The notes: generated by a model from the sequence alone, not told the origin. DNA of 64,000 nucleotides from Thalassotalea_F euphylliae (GCF_042682785.1 NZ_JBHUIB010000012.1:124001-188000); one strand, 5' to 3'. Shown: positions 1 through 9,661, counted from the stretch's first letter. Numbers and translations: made by a program.

Positions 1-3000
1 TTGGCAATTCTTTTGATGGTTGAGCCGGTTTAGCCGCTATTGGCACTTCCACACTAAAACACGTGCCTTTACCCACTGTTGAGCGCACTGAAATGGTCAG
101 TCCAAGGAGTTTTGCAATGCGGTCGGAAATGGCAAGCCCTAAGCCTAACCCAGGTACTTCGCGTGTTTGTTCTAAACGCTCGAATTCATGAAATATTTGC
201 TGCTGTTTATTTTCTGGAATGCCGGGACCGTTGTCCCAGACCTCAAGACGGATAGTATGCTTTAGTCGTCTAACGCCACAGACAATTTTAGCAGAATGGC
301 TGGCTCTATTTTTACTGTCGTTGCAATAATGCACGGCATTGGATAAGAAGTTTTGCAGGATTCGTCGTAAGTGTCTTTTGCTGGTGTTTACATAGCACTG
401 GCTAGGTACCATAGACAACTTAATGTCTTCTTGTTCAGCCAACGCAATGAATTCGTTACTCAGCGGCGATAGTAGCTCAGCGATAGGAAATACTGTGACT
501 TCTGGCTGCTCTGAACACCCATCTAAGCGGGATATTTCTACTAAATCTGACAGTAAGGCCTCAACCACGTTAAGCGAGTCGTCGATATGATTAGCGATAG
601 TTTGAAGCTCATCATCTTGTACCTTCTTTTTCAGCATGTCGGTAAATAAAGACAAGGCATTAAATGGCTGCATTAAATCGTGACTTGCCGCTGCGAGAAA
701 GCGTGTCTTACTGGAGTTTGCCGATTCTGCTGCTGCGGTTGCAGTTTGCAGTTCTTGTGTGCGTTGTTGGACGCGCTTTTCTAATGTTTCGTTGGCAAGT
801 TGCAGCGCTTGTTCTGCTTTGATGTGATCAGTAATGTCTGAATAGGTACTAACAAAGCCGCCGCCTGGCATGGCTTGTCCTCTAATTTCTAACACCACGC
901 CATTTGGCATTGTTCGTTTAGCATAGTGGCTTCGCCCTGCGCGCATGTGTGCTATGCGTTTAGATAGAAGCTTTTCTTTATCCTCACCAGTAATGATACC
1001 GCGTTCGATGTTGTAACTTATCAGCGCCTTAATGGGGATGCCTGCGATAACCATGTCTTCGGGATAACCCAAAAGCTCTATATAGCGCTGGTTCCAAGCG
1101 ACAAGTCGCATATCAGCATCGACAACGCTGATGCCTTGTTCAATATTCTCTACACCGGATTGCAGCAGTTCACGGTTGAACTCAAACATTTGGCTGGCTT
1201 CATCGACAATGCTGGCAACGTCTTCTAGTTTGACATCTTGCGGTGTGGTGGCTGCGCGCATCACCATGCGTGTCGATGCAGAGCCAAGGACACCAGAAAG
1301 TTGCAGGCGTGTGTATTCAACCAGTGCTTCACTATTTTGTTGACGGTTAATATTGTGTTTTTGCGCGTAATCAAGCAGTTCGTCTGCAGCTTGGGTGTTA
1401 ATGAAACGCTGCAGCAGGTTGTATAAATCTTTTGTAGAAAGGTGACGTTCTAGCTGGCTTTGTTTTTTCCCCACGAAAAGCTCTGCTTGCAGCTTCTCGC
1501 CAATAGTTTGATTGGAAAGTAGGGTGAAAGCGATATAACACAGTAGGTTAGCCGTTAAGCTGAAAAACACTCCATGACTAATTTTATCCAGTTCAGTGAT
1601 ACCGAATAGCGCCGTTGGTGTTAGCCAGCTAATGTGCCAAGGGCCATGATTCACCCAGTCTGCGGTTGAGAATAGTAATGGCAACATCAAGGTGTATAGC
1701 CACACAAGACCGCCAACCGTTAAACCAATAACCGCAGCTTTTGTTGTTGCTCTTCGCCAATAAAGCGCGCCGATAATGGCAGGTGCAAATTGAGAGAGAA
1801 GTACAAACGACATTAAGCCGATACTGGCAAGGTGATTTTGCTGATCAATCAAGCGTTCAAACGCGAAAGCAAGAAAGAGAATAACGGCGATTGCGATACG
1901 TCTGAGTAAAATGAAAAAGCCTGATAATTGCGGTGCTTCTTTTGTTTTAAATAGCCGGAACTTGAGGATGGTGGGCGTTAATATTTCGGTTGAAATCATA
2001 GTGCTGAGCACGATGGCAGCCACCACCACCATGCTTGTTGCTGCCGCTAATCCGCCGACGTAAGCGAAAACACCTAACCATGCTTGTTGATGAAACAAAG
2101 GCAGGCTCAGCACGAATGTGTCTGGGTTTATACTGCCACCAGGAAACGTTACTTGCCCAGCGATAGCGATAGGTAACACAAAGATATTGATGGCAATTAA
2201 ATACAGAGGGAATTGCCACCTTACGGCACTTGGCCCTTTGGTTTGATGATTCTCAATCATCATCATATGGAACTGTTGCGGCAGAATGAAAATGGTAATT
2301 GCCCCAAGTACCGCTTGTGCCACCGACAGATAAATCGTATTGCCAACAGGCAGTTCAGGTAAATTTGCTTGTTGCTCTGCCAGGTCGCCAAAGCCATCAA
2401 AGATAAAGAAAGTCGCGAAAATACCCACCGCACTTAACGCGACAATTTTAATCACTGAACTAAAGGCTATGGCTAACACTAGCCCAGGGTTTTGCTTACT
2501 GACCGAGATATGGCGCGTTCCAAACAGGATACTAAATGCAATAAGGACGAGGGTGACAATAAAAGCTGTACTGATGCCAATTTCAAAGGTACCCGTGAGT
2601 AAGTCGAAGCTGGTACTAATCGCCCTTAATTGTAGCGCGATATAAGGAATAGTGCCGATTAGCGCCACTAAGGTCACCATGGCAGCGATCTGCGGCGATC
2701 TGTCATAGCGACAGGCAATAAAGTCGGCAATAGAGGTTAAGTTTTGCTGTTTGATGATGGACAAGATGCGCATCAGCATTGGCCATGCAACGACAAGGCA
2801 GAGAATAGAACCAATGTAGATAGGGGCGAGCCATTCGCCTGTATGAGCTGCTTGACCTACCGTGCCGTAGAATGCCCAAGACGTGCAGCTAACACCTAAC
2901 GCTAAACTGAATACCCAAGGTTTTTGTGCCCAGTGACTATGCTTTTGTCCCCAATAGGCAATGACGAAAAGTAATGATAGATAGGCGATGGAAATAAAGG

Positions 3001-3037
3001 TGATTAGCCATGTATCTAATGACTGCCAGAGTAACAA
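1..3037 (-). CDS. SLC5 symporter / PAS / sensor histidine kinase fusion (CrbS/CbrA-like), 3' end outside window
   Basis: Reading frame of 1012 codons that runs off the left edge. The first ~500 residues form a multi-span sodium:solute symporter domain. A linker follows, then a PAS-like domain (around 'ENIEQGISVVDADMRLV'), a short coiled coil, an H-box (FLAAASHDLMQPFNALS), an N-box (NFLSNAVHY) and G-boxes DNGPGIP and GLGLGLAI. A receiver domain, usual in this family, would lie beyond the window. Related proteins CrbS and CbrA couple an SLC5 module to a kinase controlling acetate or carbon/nitrogen use. The start is TTG at 3037: AAGGAAG lies just upstream, an in-frame TAA closes the frame four codons earlier, and no ATG fits. 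The ligand is unknown. Confidence 0.88.
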   Translation of the reverse strand, partial: MLLWQSLDTWLITFISIAYLSLLFVIAYWGQKHSHWAQKPWVFSLALGVSCTSWAFYGTVGQAAHTGEWLAPIYIGSILCLVVAWPMLMRILSIIKQQNLTSIADFIACRYDRSPQIAAMVTLVALIGTIPYIALQLRAISTSFDLLTGTFEIGISTAFIVTLVLIAFSILFGTRHISVSKQNPGLVLAIAFSSVIKIVALSAVGIFATFFIFDGFGDLAEQQANLPELPVGNTIYLSVAQAVLGAITIFILPQQFHMMMIENHQTKGPSAVRWQFPLYLIAINIFVLPIAIAGQVTFPGGSINPDTFVLSLPLFHQQAWLGVFAYVGGLAAATSMVVVAAIVLSTMISTEILTPTILKFRLFKTKEAPQLSGFFILLRRIAIAVILFLAFAFERLIDQQNHLASIGLMSFVLLSQFAPAIIGALYWRRATTKAAVIGLTVGGLVWLYTLMLPLLFSTADWVNHGPWHISWLTPTALFGITELDKISHGVFFSLTANLLCYIAFTLLSNQTIGEKLQAELFVGKKQSQLERHLSTKDLYNLLQRFINTQAADELLDYAQKHNINRQQNSEALVEYTRLQLSGVLGSASTRMVMRAATTPQDVKLEDVASIVDEASQMFEFNRELLQSGVENIEQGISVVDADMRLVAWNQRYIELLGYPEDMVIAGIPIKALISYNIERGIITGEDKEKLLSKRIAHMRAGRSHYAKRTMPNGVVLEIRGQAMPGGGFVSTYSDITDHIKAEQALQLANETLEKRVQQRTQELQTATAAAESANSSKTRFLAAASHDLMQPFNALSLFTDMLKKKVQDDELQTIANHIDDSLNVVEALLSDLVEISRLDGCSEQPEVTVFPIAELLSPLSNEFIALAEQEDIKLSMVPSQCYVNTSKRHLRRILQNFLSNAVHYCNDSKNRASHSAKIVCGVRRLKHTIRLEVWDNGPGIPENKQQQIFHEFERLEQTREVPGLGLGLAISDRIAKLLGLTISVRSTVGKGTCFSVEVPIAAKPAQPSKELP

Positions 3038-3167
3038 CTCGCTTCCTTATTTATTTGATGATGTCGCATTTTCTTCCTGAGCTTACCACGTCAATGCGGT
3101 TGTGGTAGTGCACTAAGGTAGTACTTATTTTTCGATTACCTTGCGATAACCTTATCGTTAAATTTGC

Positions 3168-4355
3168 ATGAGTTTTAAACTACCATCTATGAAAATAACT
3201 AACAAATACTTAGTGGAAGTTCTTGTTTTTCTTAGTTATGTACTTTTCGCCATGGCATGGGTGGGCGGTACGGCTAGCATGACCCAAATCATGGAGTCGA
3301 TGAACATAGACAGCTTAGCATCGGCAAGCTTTATTAGTGGCGCGGTGACATTCGCTAAAATTGTAGGCACATTCAGCGCCGCTTGGTTAGCGGTTAAATT
3401 TGGCGTGAAAATGGCGTTTTTTATTGCCAGTTTGCTTATTGCTTTAGGGCTATTTACACCTTATTCACCAAATTATGAAGTGTTGCTACTAACCCGATTT
3501 TTAATGGGGTTAGGGGGGGCGTTTATGATTGTCTACTTCAACCCTATTGTTATGCACTGGTTCGAACCACATGAACGACCTGTCATTAATGGCTTAAATG
3601 CAGTCGCATTTAATGTGGGTACCGCCATTGTCTTGTGGTTAATGGCTGATATCAACGCGCTCACCGGCGGTTGGCAAATGAGTTTGACAGTATTTTCTTT
3701 GTCTAGCATTTTACTGGCTTTAGCATGGTTGCTGGTTAAATTTGACGGATTTGAACAAAAGACTGTCGCTGACTCATCTCAAACCAGTTATAGCTACGCC
3801 GAGGGGCTTAAAGACAAATTCAATTGGGTTTATGCCTTTACGTATTCTGGCTTACTCGCTTTTTATATTTGCTTATTTACCTTTTACCCGAAAGCCGGGA
3901 TCAGCCAAAGTAAGTGGGTGATAGGTTTTGGTATCGTCGGCACCTTGGCTGGCATTGTGTATAGCAAAAAAATACTGCAACGCATTCCGGTCATTCGTTG
4001 GTCAGGCTTGACGATGACAATTAGCTTGTTGGGGCTCTCTTTCGCATCGTCTGTTTGGTTGCAGACACTATCCGCAATCGTACTCGGTTTTTTTATCTTT
4101 TTTCCCATTACGGCGCTGGTTTCCATTCCGCACGAATTACCCAATATGACAGGCGAGCGAGTTACTGTTGTTTTTAGTCTTTTCTGGTCAATAAGTTACT
4201 TAGCGTCGACCATTATCTTGTGGGTATTTGGCTGGCTAGTTGATAACAATCAAGGTGATTACACTACGTCATTGCTGATGATCAGCATTTTGAGTTTAAC
4301 GTTTTTCATTGGCAGCTTTTTGTTGCCTGAAACGCAACCTGCCAAGGAGGGCTAA
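3168..4355 (+). CDS. MFS transporter
   Basis: A 395-residue inner-membrane protein with about 12 hydrophobic segments in two halves around a central cytoplasmic loop near residues 200-220. It has the general look of the major facilitator superfamily (for example 'LLLTRFLMGLGGAFMIVYFNP' in the TM4 region). It ends two bases before the esterase gene, so the two are probably co-transcribed and the transporter may move a substrate or product of the esterase. Neither ATG 3168 nor the in-frame ATG 3189 has a good ribosome binding site, so the start is uncertain by seven codons. The substrate cannot be read from sequence. Confidence 0.75.
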   Translation: MSFKLPSMKITNKYLVEVLVFLSYVLFAMAWVGGTASMTQIMESMNIDSLASASFISGAVTFAKIVGTFSAAWLAVKFGVKMAFFIASLLIALGLFTPYSPNYEVLLLTRFLMGLGGAFMIVYFNPIVMHWFEPHERPVINGLNAVAFNVGTAIVLWLMADINALTGGWQMSLTVFSLSSILLALAWLLVKFDGFEQKTVADSSQTSYSYAEGLKDKFNWVYAFTYSGLLAFYICLFTFYPKAGISQSKWVIGFGIVGTLAGIVYSKKILQRIPVIRWSGLTMTISLLGLSFASSVWLQTLSAIVLGFFIFFPITALVSIPHELPNMTGERVTVVFSLFWSISYLASTIILWVFGWLVDNNQGDYTTSLLMISILSLTFFIGSFLLPETQPAKEG

Positions 4356-4357
4356 TT

Positions 4358-5299
4358 ATGCGTGGTACGGTATCGGAAAAACTAGTTCCTTTTTTAGAAC
4401 CGGTAAACAATGCAATTGCCGAAATGAAGCGGCTTAATTTGCCTTACGAAGTAGACACTACGCGTGAAAATCTAGAAAAGCTGTCGCAGTTTATGTCAGA
4501 GAGCGTTGCTGTTGCGTTGGTTGAAGATAGGGTATTACACCGCGCGGAAAATCCTATTTCTGTTCGAGTTTATAATCCTACACCAGAAAATTCCTTACCG
4601 GTTATCCTCCATTACCACGGTGGCGGCCATATGTGCGGCAGTATAGATTTATATGACCCTATCTGTCGTCGGCTAGCTATGCAAAGTGGTGCGATTGTCA
4701 TTGCGGTAGATTATCGACTAGCGCCTGAGCACCCGTACCCGGCAGGTATTGATGATTGTCAGTATGCGCTCGAGCATTATCAATCCGTTATTGAAGATAT
4801 GAAAAGCAATGGCGAATTAATCATTGTTGGCGATAGTGCTGGCGGCGCAATTTGTACAACGCTTGCGATGAACAACCAAGCGTCAGATGGGGTGAAGATA
4901 GACAAGCAAGTGCTGATTTACCCGAGTGTCGATTACACGATGAGCTGTCCGTCAGTGCTGGAAAATGGCAACGGCTTTTTATTAGAAAAAGAAAAAGTTG
5001 ATTGGTACTTTGACCAATACTTCCAAAACCAACCTGACGATAGTATCCGAAGATTAGCTTCTCCAATGTTTGGGCGATTTAGCCAACAATTGCCACAATC
5101 TTTGGTATTTACGGCGGGCTGCGACCCGTTAAGAGACGAAGGCAGGTTATACGTTCAACAGCTGAGAGATAATCAGGTCTCTGTCTGTCATCACCAGCTG
5201 GATGATATGATTCATGCCTTTATGTTGTTGCATGACTTGGTTAAAGATGAATGCGACCAAGTCTACGTGGAAATAGCAAAATTTATTGCTAACAACTAA
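4358..5299 (+). CDS. alpha/beta-hydrolase, HSL (hormone-sensitive lipase) family esterase
   Basis: A 313-residue soluble esterase or lipase. The HSL-family oxyanion motif HGGG is at residues 87-90, and the nucleophile elbow GDSAGG places the catalytic serine at 160. The acid is Asp256 in 'CDPLRD' and the base is His286 in 'IHAFML'. No signal peptide is visible, so it should be cytoplasmic. AAGGAGG precedes the ATG, which sits two bases after the MFS stop codon. Family members hydrolyse short- to medium-chain acyl esters; the natural substrate is unknown. The fadBA operon follows but has its own leader. Confidence 0.87.
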   Translation: MRGTVSEKLVPFLEPVNNAIAEMKRLNLPYEVDTTRENLEKLSQFMSESVAVALVEDRVLHRAENPISVRVYNPTPENSLPVILHYHGGGHMCGSIDLYDPICRRLAMQSGAIVIAVDYRLAPEHPYPAGIDDCQYALEHYQSVIEDMKSNGELIIVGDSAGGAICTTLAMNNQASDGVKIDKQVLIYPSVDYTMSCPSVLENGNGFLLEKEKVDWYFDQYFQNQPDDSIRRLASPMFGRFSQQLPQSLVFTAGCDPLRDEGRLYVQQLRDNQVSVCHHQLDDMIHAFMLLHDLVKDECDQVYVEIAKFIANN

Positions 5300-5408
5300 T
5301 ACCGCTAACACAACAGGCCATTCACATCTGTTTTTGGGTGGTCTTTCCCTTCTTTTCAAAACCTTTAAAGCCAAGCTTTACGATTTCAGCGTACAGGTAA
5401 ACGCTCAA

Positions 5409-5426
5409 TTTAAACGCCTGTTTAAA
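5409..5426. promoter_or_regulatory. PsrA-like operator upstream of fadBA
   Basis: TTTAAACGCCTGTTTAAA is an 18-bp near-perfect palindrome containing AAAC-N4-GTTT. This fits the published PsrA consensus (C/G AAAC N2-4 GTTT G/C) except that the outer C/G bases are A/T here. It lies 118 bases before the fadB start, in a 244-base intergenic region with no convincing gene. PsrA is a TetR-type regulator relieved by long-chain acyl-CoA or fatty acid. Its use here is inferred from the motif and from the beta-oxidation genes downstream. Confidence 0.6.
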
Positions 5427-5543
5427 AAATTTGATTTTACAATTCTTTCAAGGCAAACTCAGTCGACTACTATTACTATACATAACAACTTCGTTATAAA
5501 AATTAGTTCAACAAGCACCCCGTTGAGGTGAAGGAGATCAGGC

Positions 5544-7703
5544 ATGTTATTTCAAGGCAAAAGCCTTTCTGCCGAGTTACTTGCTGACGGTATTGTCGAG
5601 TTTAAATTCGATGCCGAAGGTTCAGTAAACAAGTTCGATCAGGCAACGTTTGAAGAATATCGCGCAGTCGTAGACGCGATTAAAAATTGTAGCGACGCAA
5701 AAGGCGTTATCGTTACTTCTGGCAAACCAGCATTCATCGTTGGTGCCGACATCACAGAATTCCTAGAAACATTCAAGCAACCAGAAGAAGCCTTAGTCCC
5801 TTGGGTGAAATCTGCGTCTGATGTGTTTGACTCATTTGAAGATTTAGAACTACCAACTATCGCAGCTATTAATGGTTTTGCATTAGGTGGCGGTTGTGAA
5901 ATGACACTAGCATGTGACTACCGTGTTGCTGACACTACAGCATCGATTGGTCTACCTGAAGTGAAGCTTGGTTTAATGCCAGGTTTTGGTGGCACAGTGC
6001 GTTTGCCACGTATTATTGGTGCTGACAACGCTATTGAGTGGATGTCTACGGGCAAGCCTCACAAAGCAGAAGCGGCGATGGCGGTTGGTGTTGTTGATGC
6101 CGTGGTTGCACCAGAAAACTTACGCGACGCAGCACTTTCAATGCTTAAACAAGCGATTGAAGGCAAGTTAGATTGGAAAGCAAAACGTCAGCCTAAACTA
6201 GAAGCATTAAAACTTTCGCCAACTGAAACCATTATGACCTTCAACACATGTAAGGGCATGATTGCTGCTAAAGCGGGTAAACATTACCCAGCACCAATGG
6301 TGACAGTGAATACCATTGAAGCGGCAGCAGGTTTAGATCGTGCTGGTGCGATGGCATTAGAAAACCAAGGTTTTGCTAAGCTAGCAAAAACTGATGCAGC
6401 GATTGCACAAATCGGTATCTTCATGTCTGATCAAGTGATCAAAGGCAAAGCGAAGAAAGCCGGTAAACTTGCAAGCCCAGTGAACAAAGCAGCAGTTTTG
6501 GGTGCTGGTATCATGGGTGGCGGTATCGCTTACCAATCAGCATACAAAGGCACACCAATTGTCATGAAAGACATTGCTGATGCAGCGTTAGACTTAGGTT
6601 TAACGACGGCAGCTGGTTTGTTGACTAAGCAAGTTGAACGCGGTCGCATGAACGCGAAGAAAATGGCGGGCGTGTTAAACAACATCACACCAACATTAAG
6701 CTACGACAACGTTAAAGGCGTTGATGTAGTGGTTGAAGCGGTTGTTGAGAACCCTAAAGTGAAAGGCATGGTGCTAGCGGAAGTAGAAGAAATTGCAGGC
6801 GAAAATGCAATTATCACCTCTAACACGTCAACGATTTCAATCGACCTACTTGCTGAAAGCGTTAAGCGCAAAGACAAGTTCTGTGGCATGCACTTCTTTA
6901 ACCCTGTGCACAAAATGCCATTAGTGGAAGTAATTCGTGGTAAAGAAACGTCTGACGAAACGGTCGCAGCGGTTGTTGCATACGCAGCGAAAATGGGTAA
7001 ATCACCTATCGTTGTTAACGATTGCCCAGGTTTCTACGTTAACCGCGTATTGTTTCCTTACTTTGCAGGCTTCAGTCACTTAGTTAAAGAAGGTGCTGAC
7101 TTCACCGCTGTTGATAAAGTGATGGAAAAAGTATTTGGCTGGCCTATGGGTCCTGCCTACTTACTTGACGTTGTTGGTATCGACACTGCCGATCACTGTA
7201 CAGGTGTTATGTCTGCTGGCTTCCCAACGCGCATGCAGAAGATTGAAAACGATCCGGTAAGTGCTTTATACGGCAATGAACGTTTTGGTCAGAAGAATGG
7301 CAAAGGCTTCTATGACTACGGCAAAGACAAGCGTGGTCGTCCAACGAAAGCGCCAAGCGAGACTGCTTACGAGCTAATCGGTAATGCTGAGCACAAAGAT
7401 TTCGATAAAGATGAAATTATCGCTCGTCTGATGATTCCAATGGTGAACGAAGTGGTTCGCTGTTTAGAAGAAGGCATTGTTGATACGGCTGCTGAAGCAG
7501 ATATGGGCTTAATTTATGGCTTAGGTTTCCCTCCGTTCCGTGGTGGTCCAATTCGCTACCTAGAAACTGTGGGTATCGCTAACTTCATCGAAATGGCAGA
7601 CAAATTTGCGCATTTAGGTGAAATTTACCAAGTAACAGACGGTATGCGTGAGATGGCTGCTTCAGGCAAGTCTTACTACACTACCGACGTGAAAACTGCT
7701 TAA
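5544..7703 (+). CDS. fadB: fatty acid oxidation complex alpha subunit FadB
   Basis: A 719-residue bifunctional enzyme: enoyl-CoA hydratase/isomerase at the N-terminus, L-3-hydroxyacyl-CoA dehydrogenase at the C-terminus. The hydratase catalytic glutamates are Glu119 (in 'ALGGGCEM') and Glu139 ('GLPEVKLG'). The NAD-binding glycine motif GAGIMGGGI begins at residue 320, and the dehydrogenase histidine is His450 ('GMHFFNPVH'). These positions match the E. coli protein residue for residue. GGAG precedes the ATG. fadA follows after 15 bases. With FadA it forms the alpha2beta2 complex that shortens acyl-CoAs by two carbons per cycle. Confidence 0.98.
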   Translation: MLFQGKSLSAELLADGIVEFKFDAEGSVNKFDQATFEEYRAVVDAIKNCSDAKGVIVTSGKPAFIVGADITEFLETFKQPEEALVPWVKSASDVFDSFEDLELPTIAAINGFALGGGCEMTLACDYRVADTTASIGLPEVKLGLMPGFGGTVRLPRIIGADNAIEWMSTGKPHKAEAAMAVGVVDAVVAPENLRDAALSMLKQAIEGKLDWKAKRQPKLEALKLSPTETIMTFNTCKGMIAAKAGKHYPAPMVTVNTIEAAAGLDRAGAMALENQGFAKLAKTDAAIAQIGIFMSDQVIKGKAKKAGKLASPVNKAAVLGAGIMGGGIAYQSAYKGTPIVMKDIADAALDLGLTTAAGLLTKQVERGRMNAKKMAGVLNNITPTLSYDNVKGVDVVVEAVVENPKVKGMVLAEVEEIAGENAIITSNTSTISIDLLAESVKRKDKFCGMHFFNPVHKMPLVEVIRGKETSDETVAAVVAYAAKMGKSPIVVNDCPGFYVNRVLFPYFAGFSHLVKEGADFTAVDKVMEKVFGWPMGPAYLLDVVGIDTADHCTGVMSAGFPTRMQKIENDPVSALYGNERFGQKNGKGFYDYGKDKRGRPTKAPSETAYELIGNAEHKDFDKDEIIARLMIPMVNEVVRCLEEGIVDTAAEADMGLIYGLGFPPFRGGPIRYLETVGIANFIEMADKFAHLGEIYQVTDGMREMAASGKSYYTTDVKTA

Positions 7704-7718
7704 GCCGAGGAAAGAAAA

Positions 7719-8882
7719 ATGAAAGAAGTCGTAATTGTCGATTGTATTCGTACCCCAATGGGTCGCTCTAAGGCTGGTGTTTTCCGTAATGTACGTGCCG
7801 AAGCCTTATCTGCACATTTGATGCAACAACTACTTGTACGTAACCCAAACTTAGATCCTGCGCTCATTGAAGACATTATCTGGGGTAACGTTAAGCAAAC
7901 TAAAGAACAAGGCTTTAACATTGCTCGCAACGCGCAATTGTTAACGGACATTCCAAAGTCTACAGGTGCTGTGACGGTAAACCGTCTATGTGGTTCATCA
8001 ATGCAAGCATTGCATGACGCAACAACTAACATCATGGCAGGTCAAGGTGACGTGTTTATGATTGGTGGTGTTGAGCACATGGGTCATGTACCTATGATGT
8101 ACGATGTAGATTTTGACCCTGCACTTAGCAAATACATTTCTCGTGCAGCAGGTAACATGGGCTTAACTGCTGAGTTACTTGGTATGCAACACGGTGTTAC
8201 TCGTGAGCAACAAGATGCATTCGGTGCACGCTCGCATCAACGCGCACATGCAGCAACGCTTGAAGGCCGCTGGGCAAATGAAATCGTTGCAACAGCAGGT
8301 CACGATGCAACTGGCGCATTGACCATGATTGAGCATGATGAAGTAATTCGTCCAGAAACAACAGCAGAATCATTAGCTGGTCTTCGCCCTGTGTTTGACC
8401 CTGTAAACGGTACTGTAACAGCGGGTACATCATCTGCATTATCAGATGGTGCATCAGCAATGCTTGTTATGTCAGCGGACAAAGCGAAAGAGCTTGGCTT
8501 AACGCCACGCGCTAAAATCCGTGGTATTGGTGTCGCTGGTTGCGATCCATCAACAATGGGCTACGGTCCAGTACCAGCGACCAAGAAAGCATTAAAGCGT
8601 GCAGGCTTGTCACTAGAAGATATCGAACTAGCTGAGTTTAACGAAGCGTTCGCAGCACAAGCACTTTCATGTGTGCGTGCACTTGGCTTAGAAGACAAGA
8701 TGGATGACATGATCAACCTTAACGGTGGTGCCATTGCATTAGGTCACCCATTAGGTTGTTCAGGTTCACGTATCTCGACAACGCTAATCAACTTGATGGA
8801 AGGTCAAGATGTGAACCTAGGTCTAGCAACCATGTGTATTGGGTTAGGACAAGGTATCGCAACAGTATTCGAACGCTGTTAA
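7719..8882 (+). CDS. fadA: 3-ketoacyl-CoA thiolase FadA
   Basis: A 387-residue thiolase, the usual length for FadA. The acylated cysteine is Cys91 in 'NRLCGSSMQ'. The active-site His343 is in 'GHPLGCSG' and Cys373 is in 'CIGLGQG', the same positions as in E. coli. It cleaves 3-ketoacyl-CoA with CoA to acetyl-CoA and a shortened acyl-CoA. GAGGAAAG precedes the ATG. It is the second gene of the fadBA operon, which is closed by the terminator at 9002-9029. Confidence 0.98.
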   Translation: MKEVVIVDCIRTPMGRSKAGVFRNVRAEALSAHLMQQLLVRNPNLDPALIEDIIWGNVKQTKEQGFNIARNAQLLTDIPKSTGAVTVNRLCGSSMQALHDATTNIMAGQGDVFMIGGVEHMGHVPMMYDVDFDPALSKYISRAAGNMGLTAELLGMQHGVTREQQDAFGARSHQRAHAATLEGRWANEIVATAGHDATGALTMIEHDEVIRPETTAESLAGLRPVFDPVNGTVTAGTSSALSDGASAMLVMSADKAKELGLTPRAKIRGIGVAGCDPSTMGYGPVPATKKALKRAGLSLEDIELAEFNEAFAAQALSCVRALGLEDKMDDMINLNGGAIALGHPLGCSGSRISTTLINLMEGQDVNLGLATMCIGLGQGIATVFERC

Positions 8883-8912
8883 TTGCTTGTTTAATCGTGC
8901 TATTTCGTTGTT

Positions 8913-8949
8913 GGAAGTGCTCACATACACTTGTATGCTCAGCGCTTCC
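8913..8949. repeat. imperfect palindrome downstream of fadA
   Basis: Arms GGAAGTGCT...CATAC and GTATG...AGCGCTTCC pair imperfectly around ACTT in the 119 bases between the fadA stop codon and its terminator. There is no T-run, so it is not itself a rho-independent terminator. It could be a dispersed intergenic repeat or an mRNA-stabilising hairpin. I did not find a second copy in this window. Confidence 0.4.
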
Positions 8950-9001
8950 GCCTAGAATTAGCATGATTACCCTGCGCAATTAAGTCGCGTTAAGGTATTT
9001 G

Positions 9002-9029
9002 AAAGGACTACATTTGTAGTCCTTTTTTT
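9002..9029 (+). terminator. rho-independent terminator of fadBA
   Basis: A 10-bp perfect stem AAAGGACTAC / GTAGTCCTTT with loop ATTT, followed by more T residues, 120 bases after the fadA stop codon. Confidence 0.9.
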
Positions 9030-9090
9030 GTGTTTGAAATTTATGGATTTTATGCGACATTAGCGAGGTTATACTTCGATCGGAATTGAA

Positions 9091-9642
9091 ATGGAATTTC
9101 CTGAAATAGATACGCCTCGATTAATGTTAAATGCATTAACAAAGGAGGATGCACCCGCTATTTTCACTTTATTCTCTGACCCTAAAGTAGTTGAGTATTA
9201 TGACTTAGCTGCCTTTACTGAGTTAGCGCAAGCAGAAAAATTGATTAACTTCTTTGTAAAGCGTTATGAAGACAATATCGGTATTCGTTGGGCGATACGA
9301 TTCAAAGACACTGGTGAGCTTATTGGTACCTGTGGTTTTAATGGCTGGAATACTGCAATGAAAAGTAGCCCAATTGGCTATGACTTAATGTCGCAATACT
9401 GGGGCAAAGGATTGGTGACTGAAGTACTTCATCCGATTTTAGCGCTAGCATTTGAAGGGGCGCTTCCTTGTGGGGAGCTTAACCGAATTCAAGCAGATAC
9501 TATTCCCGGCAATGTAGGCTCTGAGAAGGTGTTGTTAAAGCTTGGTTTTAAAGAAGAGGGGCTTCGTCGACAAGCGGGTTATTGGAAAGACGCATTTCAT
9601 GATTTGAAATGCTTCGGACTTATTAAGTCGGATTTTGCCTAG
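9091..9642 (+). CDS. GNAT N-acetyltransferase, RimJ/RimL type
   Basis: A 183-residue protein that opens with the 'TPRLMLNALTKEDAPAIF' pattern typical of the Acetyltransf_3 (RimJ/RimL) branch. The acetyl-CoA pyrophosphate loop is QYWGKGLVTE, and the C-terminal part has 'NVGSEKVLLKLGFKEEG'. Members acetylate ribosomal-protein N-termini or small amines; the acceptor here is not predictable. It stands alone between the fadBA terminator and the convergent glpD operon. Confidence 0.85.
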   Translation: MEFPEIDTPRLMLNALTKEDAPAIFTLFSDPKVVEYYDLAAFTELAQAEKLINFFVKRYEDNIGIRWAIRFKDTGELIGTCGFNGWNTAMKSSPIGYDLMSQYWGKGLVTEVLHPILALAFEGALPCGELNRIQADTIPGNVGSEKVLLKLGFKEEGLRRQAGYWKDAFHDLKCFGLIKSDFA

Positions 9643-9661
9643 TAAGCTTTTTATCCAAAGG

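Noticed and set aside
1131..2645. Several open frames of 60-100 codons on the plus strand
   Set aside because: They lie antisense inside the symporter/histidine-kinase gene, have no ribosome binding sites and no recognisable domains.
3106..3115. TAGTGCACTA palindrome upstream of the MFS gene
   Set aside because: Only 10 bp, single copy and no known regulator match; too weak to call an operator.
5286..5531. An 81-codon plus-strand frame between the esterase and fadB genes
   Set aside because: Low-complexity translation with no family, no ribosome binding site, and it covers the fadBA promoter/operator region.
8197..8983. Frames on both strands over the 3' part and downstream of fadA
   Set aside because: Shadows of fadA in other frames; the downstream part is the palindrome region.
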